DNA from: Odobenus rosmarus divergens
Lineage: Eukaryota > Chordata > Mammalia > Carnivora > Odobenidae
Direction: 5' to 3'
Length of the DNA stretch: 64,000 nt
Assembly: GCF_000321225.1 (NCBI RefSeq)
Contig: NW_004451649.1
Span: 633,831-697,830, forward strand
Of the stretch, positions 57,620-64,000 are shown in pieces (within the stretch, counting starts at the first letter, position 1; each line of letters starts with the position of its first letter). Made by a program: the position numbers and the translations under genes. The notes under the pieces were generated by a model. That model was not told the DNA's origin. It saw nothing but the letters and a program-made list of their open reading frames with translations, and made no database searches.

Positions 57620-57814
57620 GGGGCGCCTGGGTGGCTCAGTCGGTTAAACATCTGCCTTCAGCTCAGGTCATGATTCCAGAGTCCTGGGATCAAGTCCCAC
57701 ATCAGGCTCCCTGCTCAGCTTCTCCCTCTCTCTCTGCCTGCCACTCCCCCTGCTTGTGCTCTCTCTCTCTCTCTTTCTGTCCAATAAATATAATCTTAAA
57801 AAAGAAGAAGAAAA
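57620..57814 (+). mobile_element. CAN-SINE
   Basis: GGGGCGCCTGGGTGGCTCAG, TGCCTTCAGCTCAGGTCATG, ATCAAGTCCCACATCAGGCT, CT-rich body, TCCAATAAATATAATCTTA, A-rich tail with GAA units. AATAGAAAAACT at 57608-57619 and 57815-57826 is an exact target duplication. Frames over it on both strands are SINE shadows. Confidence 0.96.
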
Positions 57815-57826
57815 AATAGAAAAACT

Positions 57827-58539
57827 CATATTCCTGTATCTAACCAAGAACACAAGAGAAAGTGAATGGGTCCTTTTTGTCTTACCTTTCAGTTCACACA
57901 TAAACCGTTATGGAAGTAGTAAGACAGTAAAATAGAAACCGTATGTCTTTTAAGAGTTTTGAGTGAGTATGCCTAGAAAAGTCAGATAATTCATCATTTT
58001 CGTCTTCCGGCCATATAGTATAAAAGATAGATTCCTCATATAAGTTGAAGAGTTTGATGACTGTATGTTTTCTTATGTGAAACTTTAACTATCTTTAGTG
58101 AGAAGTACACCTAGTTTGTATTATTAGTGAGTGAGAATTGTCTACCCTGAGCAAAGAGAGGAAACAGTCCTTCTTCTATCGTGAGAATGATATAGAAAAC
58201 CGCACTTCAGAATTCAGTATGTCGGGTACTCATGGAAATGATTCAACACACACATTTTTTTTAAATTCAGAAATCTTAATTATCACCAAATCTATAAATC
58301 TACGACCTTTATCTGTCTTGCCTGGTGGCTTTTAGAGTCATGCTTAATTTCACAGCTGACAGTACGAAGCTTATCTTCATTTTCAAAAATGTCTAATTGG
58401 AACCTAGCAGCTGTTTTCAATAAAAGAAAATGCCTCTTACGTGAAAATGGTGTAACCTACTCCACCCTCCGTCAAGGAAAGATTAAAGGAACAAGATAAA
58501 GCATATGTGTACATACATTATTTCAAGTACCAATTTTTA
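57827..58539. other. Single-copy DNA, no gene seen
   Basis: A 65-codon frame (58138-58335) has no domain. Confidence 0.5.
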
Positions 58540-58870
58540 TTTTATCAGTCAAGATGGGTTAGGGGTCCTGTGGTAATAAACAGTCTGAAAATTCCAGTGA
58601 TTTTAAGGCAAAAAAGTTTTTGTCACTCCCTCGGTTTAAATACTTATTGCAAGCTGACTGGGTCCTTGACTTTCCGTCACTGTTGAGGGTGATGGAATGT
58701 TGACACCCTATGACAATGGCAGAGGGAAAGGAGAGTTCCAGAGGCTGTTGCATCAGCATAAATGCTTTAGTCTGTAGTAACACATGCCATATTCGCTCCC
58801 CACTCATAGGCTGCAGCAAGTCACATGGCCACACAAAACCATAAAGAAGTCAGAAGGCAGTCTAGTCATG
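58540..58870 (+). mobile_element. Ancient interspersed repeat, family not named
   Basis: TCTGAAAATTCCAGTGATTT, ATGGCAGAGGGAAAGGAGAG, AGTAACACATGCCATATTCG and GCAAGTCACATGGCC occur in the order and spacing of a widespread ancient mammalian repeat that I recognise by sight but cannot name with certainty. A 91-codon minus-strand frame inside is a shadow. Confidence 0.55.
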
Positions 58871-59741
58871 TATATGGATGGAGGGGACAACCACAACCAT
58901 TTGGCGTATTCTGATAATGATTATACAGATATTAACTACCAATCTCCAACCCCAGTATAGACCCATTTCTACCCACCTTATTTAGTCTAGATGCTGATTT
59001 GACTCCATATTTAGTCTATTGACCTTTTAAAAACTGCATCTTGCCTTGACCTCATATTCTTTCAACAGGGTTCTCTTCTATCTATTATTATTGATGTGTC
59101 TGTTCATTTTGTTTTTTGGGGGGTTTATTTTATTTTGTTTTAAGGTGTGTTTTCTTAGGTCAAAACAAACATTAGTCAATGTGTCATTAGTAACTAAGCC
59201 CAAAAATTATGACATTGATTCAACAGGATTAAGATTAACACATGAGATTCTGCTATCAAAGTGTTCAGGGGTATTTTCTGACCATTTCCTGAGACTTACA
59301 GTTTCTGTGTTTTGCATGTCATGTTGTAAGTGTTCGAGAGAATAGACTGTGAATCGTAGAATACTAACATCACAGGGCTGACAAGGAAATGCTAAAAATG
59401 TGTCATCTATTTTTTATATTTCAACGAGATTGTACACAAAGCAACATATATCAGTCTACTTTAGGTGGGAGGGCCAACAGAGAAATTGTTATCATGTAGT
59501 TGTTTTATTCAATTCATTGGAAAGAAACACTAATATATAATAACACTGCCATACAGAATATGGTAGTAGGTTATTTATTAAAAATAAGCATTTCTTTTGA
59601 CCTTTTTGACTAAATGTCAGTCGTAGATCTCTTTTTTTTACACCAATTTTCAAATCACTCTGTTTGGACATATTTATCTGCCTGATTAAATCATTACCAT
59701 TATTTTGTAAGTGCAGGGACATTCTAAATAATAACAGTAAC
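58871..59741. other. Single-copy DNA, no gene seen
   Basis: A 99-codon plus-strand frame (59046-59345) begins in an F/L-rich low-complexity stretch. Its C-terminal half is more varied but shows no domain I know. An 83-codon minus-strand frame lies at 59492-59743. Confidence 0.45.
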
Positions 59742-59767
59742 AATAATAATAATAATAATAATAATAA
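59742..59767. repeat. (AAT)n microsatellite
   Basis: Eight uninterrupted AAT units, preceded by imperfect AACAGTAAC units. Confidence 0.95.
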
Positions 59768-59789
59768 AACATGGTATAGGGAGAAGAGT

Positions 59790-59865
59790 ACTAAACCATA
59801 TTACTGTGACTTATAAAGTTACTTCATGTCTCCAATCCTCAGTTTCCTTTTATTTTAAGATGGAG
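59790..59865 (+). mobile_element. MIR SINE fragment (weak)
   Basis: TGTGACTTATAAAGTTACTT, then TCCAATCCTCAGTTTCC and TTTTAAGATGG follow part of the MIR core. Confidence 0.5.
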
Positions 59866-60224
59866 AAACCAAAATCGACCTTTACAAACTAATGCTATGA
59901 ACTTGGAACTGCATGAAGGTCTTGTTTGCAGACCAGTCTTAATATAACTACATAAATAGAAGCACTGTTTAGTGTGACGTTATATAAACAAGCACACAAT
60001 TTTAAATGGAAATTAAATTTCATTATTCAGACCACATTGATTTTATCTGATCAAACTGCTCTCACATATTTGAGTTACAAGGTCCAAGGGTGAATGGTAT
60101 TCTGTGATGAATTCCAACAAGTCTGGACTTTACTTAATCAAATTTTACAGTGTTAGACCAAACAGTGAATGCCTGTGAAGTTGACTTGTTTGTCTCTCTT
60201 TATCTTTGGGATGCCTAATCTAAT

Positions 60225-60305
60225 AAAATCATAAAATTTAAGAGCTAGAAGTGACTTTGAGTTTATATCTTCCACTTCCTTACATTTAAGAAAACTAGGC
60301 TGTTA
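60225..60305 (-). mobile_element. MIR3-like SINE fragment (weak)
   Basis: AAAATTTAAGAGCTAGAAGT, GACTTTGAGTTTATATCTTC and CATTTAAGAAAACTAGGC resemble the complement of the MIR3-type text also seen at 45.1 kb. Confidence 0.45.
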
Positions 60306-60402
60306 TCAGTTAGGGATTTTATTCAACTGCTAGTAAAAGATATCTGAGAGTTCATGTCATAAAGAAAATTTGGATTAATGCACCCAAGGTGTTTGCAAGT
60401 TT

Positions 60403-60555
60403 TTTTTTTAAGATTTTATTTATTTATTAGAGAGAGAGCAGAGGCAGAGGGAGAGGGAGAAGCAGACTCCCTGCTGAACAGAGAGCCTGATGTGGGGCTC
60501 GATCTCAGGACGCTGGGATTATGACTGCTTAACCAACTGAGCCACCCAGGTGCCC
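60403..60555 (-). mobile_element. CAN-SINE, internally shortened
   Basis: T-run, AAGATTTTATTTATTTATTA, GA-rich body, CCTGATGTGGGGCTCGATCT, GGGATTATGACTGCTTAACC, AACTGAGCCACCCAGGTGCCC. The CTGAGCC...GGCAGA block is missing. GCAAGTTT at 60395-60402 and 60556-60563 is a short target duplication. Confidence 0.93.
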
Positions 60556-60563
60556 GCAAGTTT

Positions 60564-61014
60564 GTTTTCTTTTTTGGGTTTTTTTTGGTTTTTTTTTTGG
60601 ACTTCCTCTCCTAATAGTCTACATGGTTTGCAAGAAGGTCTGCACAGCATCTTATTTACAGAATGAGAATGACAAAAAGCTAAAGAGTAAGTGGATAGTG
60701 AGTCTGTCCCCTTTGTAAAAGAGTCAGTGTTTTTGCCTAAATTCTCTACCCAGCATTTATTACAAGGCCTCACATTGCAAGGAAGACTGAGCAGTGTAGT
60801 TTTGTCACTACTAGAACTAGGATTCTATTAATAAAAAAGAAAAGGAAAATACAAGTATTACACCAAAAACTGGTGGTCTCTGCCAAAGAGGACTGTTTTA
60901 TCATAATGGATAGTAACGGTATAATATTTCTATTACTTATAGTTGCTATTTTGCTGGGCTGGAATTGCACCAAACCATTAACAAGAAACAGTGTGAACGG
61001 AAATTATAGGTTCT
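60564..61014. other. Single-copy DNA with T-rich tracts
   Basis: Interrupted T-runs (GGTTTTTTTTTTGG type) lie near 60570-60600. An 84-codon minus-strand frame starting here ends in the SINE and is a shadow. Confidence 0.5.
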
Positions 61015-61210
61015 AAAGTGAAACTGACTTAAGTTCACACCAGATCCCTACCATTTCTACAAATTACTTCACATCTCTAACCTCAGTTTTTTGTAAAATA
61101 AGATGGCATCTTCTTCACAAGTTCAAGTCCTCAATTAGACAATACATGTGCAGTTGAATGACCAAACACAATGCCTAGAATATGCTAATCACTCTGTGAG
61201 TAGTGGGTGC
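61015..61210 (+). mobile_element. MIR SINE
   Basis: ACTGACTTAAGTTCACACCA, CTACAAATTACTTCACATCT, CTAACCTCAGTTTTTTGTAA, AATAAGATGGC and ACAATGCCTAGAATATGC follow MIR from head to tail. Confidence 0.8.
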
Positions 61211-62555
61211 TGCCACCAACCAGCGAATGTTTTTTCTATGTTTTATGATTAAGAAGTTAAAGATTATTGATGTTTTATTGAAATTAGTGTCAGGGTAATA
61301 ATATTTATCAATTATTGTACTTCAGGTTATCAGAATGACTTTAGTGCCTTTAAGGTTCTTCTCTGAGAGTGGTTATCATTCATCTTCTATCAATCTCTAT
61401 ATTTTTCCATTTATATCTGTGGATCCATCTTCTAGAGACATGATGAATGATCTTGATTAGCCTGTGCTCCTTGTTCAATATTATAATACCTAGAAAGTAA
61501 TTATGTTTCTATTTCTCATTTTAATTTGGTCTTACTTCATTGACAATATGGGTATAGGCCAAGCCCATTATGAGCTTAATTGCTCACATATCAGGTGTTT
61601 GGAAATCCATCCTTTGACTCTGAAGAAAGCAAAAGATGAATCCACAGAACTCTGATACATTTTATTCATACATTAATCTAATTATGGGCAGAGAAATAAC
61701 AATTTTTTGTGTTCTATATTTAATACTTCTTCTATGCCTGGAAATACAGATTCTTATTATGATGACTTCAGTCATCGATCAGGTGTACCTATAGAAATCT
61801 CCTAATTTAAGTAAGAGAGGATTTGTCCTTGGACTTGCCTAGACTTGCTGCAAACAGATACCTAATTGCCCGTGCTGACTGACAGAACAAGCATTGACTA
61901 TCTTTACAGCCTAAGCCTTTGTTTGGTCATTGAGATTTATCCATTTGAAATCTGTCCATTGGCTGTTCAGAAGTTTGTACCATAACGGACTCTTCTATTG
62001 GTAAGACAGCTTTAGTTAAAACCTCTGAAGAGTGTAGGGAAACAGAAAAAAAAAAAAAAAAAAAAAGACTCTCTAGACTGGCATGACTGAACATGGCTTT
62101 TTTTCCACTGTAAAATTTCAATATGAAATTATTCAAACGATACTCTGGCTGGGTCATAATGTCTTCATTCACCAGTTATATGTGAGATAGATTCAAATGG
62201 AAGTAAAGTGGCTTCCATTCACCCGTTTGTATTTTAAATAGCACTTACAGAAATCTGTTGATAATGTTGCTTATCCTCCTTTTCCTGATGCTGTTTCGTC
62301 TGCCCCCAAGTGGTGGAGAGCTAAGACCCTGGAAAGATAGTGTGGTCAGTTCATGACTTAGTGCTTGCTGCATTTGTGTGCCTGAGGGATTTTTGTTGGG
62401 ATGTAACAGCTGAACAATCAGAAATTTATTACATATAATATGAATTCATCTGTTCAAATCATAACAGTGCAATGATTCTTGAAAGTATGTCTGTACATTT
62501 TAATTCGATACACTAAGTGAATAGATTTCCAAGATGTACAGTCATGTTCTCTGAA
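61211..62555. other. Single-copy DNA, no gene seen
   Basis: A run of 21 A bases lies at 62046-62066. No retrotransposed body or target duplication was identified to its left, so it is listed as a homopolymer. The 81-codon minus-strand frame over it encodes a run of F from the A-tract. Confidence 0.5.
62300..62313 (-). promoter_or_regulatory. CTCF-like motif (imperfect)
   Basis: The minus strand reads CCACTTGGGGGCAG, which matches the CTCF core except for T in place of the usual A at position 6. Confidence 0.3.
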
Positions 62556-62636
62556 ATACATAGTTCTAAAGGTTTTATTTTGGGCTCATTCTCTCCTTGC
62601 TTCCCTACTTGTTTTACAGCCCTTCTCCTTGATATG

Positions 62637-62936
62637 GGCTTATACTGGAAGACATGTTTCTTCTTGATTTCTAGCAGTTTCTAACTGGTATTGTTGAATT
62701 TTAATATCAGTTTGATTCAGAACTCTGGCCTTTTTCAAGTTCTTAGGAGCTCCCTTTTGTCTCATTTTTAAACATGGCCTTTGGGGAATGGCAGTGACTG
62801 TGACAGATGGTAAAGGGGTAAGATTGCACTTTGGTGCTGCTTCTGTCTTTTGCCTCTGATCTCTTTCCACTTTCTCAAGGCAAATTATAGATTTCCCTTT
62901 GCCTCTAGAGGGACTCAAACAGTAGTTGCCAGTCAT
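62637..62936 (-). pseudogene. Unassigned 98-codon frame; possible retrocopy fragment or exon
   Basis: The frame begins MTGNYCLSPSRGKGK and ends RNQEETCLPV. It is rich in K, R, Q, E, P and T with few large hydrophobic residues. This is unlike the F/L/I/S-rich chance frames of this AT-rich window. No domain is recognised. The DNA matches no transposon I know. Beyond the stop the same frame stays open for 17 further codons (AHIKEKGCKTSREARRE) to a second stop, and AATAAA follows near 62578 on the minus strand. Upstream, a TAA lies nine codons before the ATG. There is no adjacent poly(T), so a complete processed retrocopy is not shown. Chance is still quite possible. Confidence 0.25.
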
Positions 62937-64000
62937 ATGGGTCTTTGTTTCTAGCTCTTAGAAAATAGGGTTCTTATTTGATTACACATTGTAATCATGT
63001 TTATTGTTAATAAAGGATGCTGATTAGCATGTTGACCAAATACCTGACTAGACAAGGATGGGGACTTGTTGAATCACAAGGGGGGGAAAATAATTCTTTG
63101 TGAGTTTGAAAGTAGCTTCCCTCTAGTGGTCAAACGTGGCATTTCACTTATAGACGATGATCCAAACAATTTTGAAAACTTCCTTTATCTTTTTAAAAAC
63201 TTTATCTGATATGTATAATTTATTTATTAAATATATTAAAGAATGTGGCTTGCAACTAAAATGGAGTTCCTTAAAACTTAAGAATCTCTTCAATTATTAA
63301 ACTCAATCTCAGAAATGAACAAATGGACAAAAGTACTTTATTATGCATTTGTTCTCTAGTAACCCACAAATACAGCACACAATTCCAAATGAAAGGGTTC
63401 TAATTGGCTAACAAGGTAGTAAAAGGATCGTGGATTTTTTTCCCATTTATAAGATGTGTTCAAAGTAATTGAAAAGTTTAAGTGTAAAGTTGTGTGGTAT
63501 TTATATTTGCAGTGCTTCTGTATATATTTGACACATTTCAGAATGATAAAAATTTCAGAGAGAGGTAGTATAATCACTAAATATTTAAAATTTAAGCATT
63601 AGAATTTAAATGGCACTTGAGATGAGTACAGAGTTGTAATTATAACTATAGTTTGTTTACATTCACTTATCCAGTTGGAAAGTATTTAAGCAATATCAAG
63701 AATGTGCTATACCCTAGACAATGTGGAGGAAGTAAAGCAAGACGAACCAGAGGCCAGTGAACAGATGAGACAATGAGCAATGAGACAGGATCAGTAGAAT
63801 TATCTATAAAGGACTAGAGGAGAACACCAAGGATAGAGTGGCCACTGTCCTGAGTGCCAGAGAGGACAGTGAAGCACAGAAGAGTGGGTGAATTGATCAA
63901 GAGATGGGCACAGTGCACAGGTGTTACCAAAGCAGTAAGAGCTTCAGGGAGTGGTTGTGAGCAATCAGGGAGAATGGGGCTTCAAGTATAGAGGAAAAAT
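62937..64000. other. Single-copy DNA, no gene seen
   Basis: A CTCF-like text CCACTAGAGGGAA (minus strand, 63117-63129) lacks the usual GGC end. The last 310 bases, from about 63690, are purine-rich and of higher GC, with ACTGTCCTGAGTGCCAGAGA. They resemble an old interspersed repeat that I cannot identify. A 73-codon minus-strand frame (63356-63577) has no domain. Confidence 0.45.

Noticed and set aside
62046..62066. A21 run as the tail of a processed pseudogene
   Set aside because: No gene-like body, poly(A) signal or target duplication could be found to its left.
1..64000. A novel operon, defence system, CRISPR array or phage-like system
   Set aside because: The window is mammalian nuclear DNA with repeats of animal type. 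There are no gene clusters, no regularly spaced repeat arrays and no bacterial-type genes.

Overview
The window is nuclear DNA from a mammal of the order Carnivora. The best evidence is about fifteen tRNA-derived CAN-SINEs (head resembling CCTGGGTGGCTCAG, CT-rich tail, AAATAAATAAAATCTT before the A-tail), together with carnivore-type L1 3' ends. The younger SINE variants (CTTCGGCTCAGGTCATGATC, then GCCTGCTTCTCCCTCTCCCA) differ from the dog SINEC_Cf and cat types as I remember them. They fit an arctoid caniform (bear, panda, seal or mustelid relative). I cannot name the species from sequence alone.

I find no convincing protein-coding gene, rRNA, tRNA gene or CRISPR array. Open reading frames longer than 60 codons are explained by SINE, L1, MIR and L2 sequence or look like chance. 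The one exception is a 98-codon minus-strand frame at 62640-62936. It lies outside any repeat I recognise and is kept as a low-confidence coding or retrocopy candidate. The window therefore reads as an AT-rich intergenic region or a very large intron, made of ancient repeats, younger insertions and non-repetitive stretches.

Layout. 1-9.5 kb: mostly single-copy DNA with MIRs, two SINEs, a tail-only insertion, an 84-bp local duplication and a CTCF-like site. 9.5-18.2 kb: an L2, several MIRs and two minus-strand L1 fragments, the first split by a SINE. 18.2-24.9 kb: long single-copy stretches, a nested SINE pair, a heat-shock-element-like cluster and a short young L1. 24.9-27.9 kb: one decayed plus-strand L1/HAL1-type element with a SINE in it. 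28-39.2 kb: single-copy DNA with SINEs, microsatellites, an octamer-rich stretch and a two-module L1 3'-end insertion. 39.2-42 kb: the cleanest repeat-free block and the best candidate for conserved regulatory DNA. 42-50 kb: L2 copies (one interrupted by a MER5A-like element), an L1, MIRs and an MLT1-like LTR. 50-55 kb: mostly single-copy. 55-57.8 kb: L1 and SINE cluster. 58-64 kb: single-copy DNA with minor repeats and the 98-codon frame.

The strongest direct observations are insertion histories read from target-site duplications. Calls of regulatory elements rest on motif and composition only. No alignment, conservation score or expression data could be run. Family names come from remembered consensus features, so subfamily names are mostly withheld.
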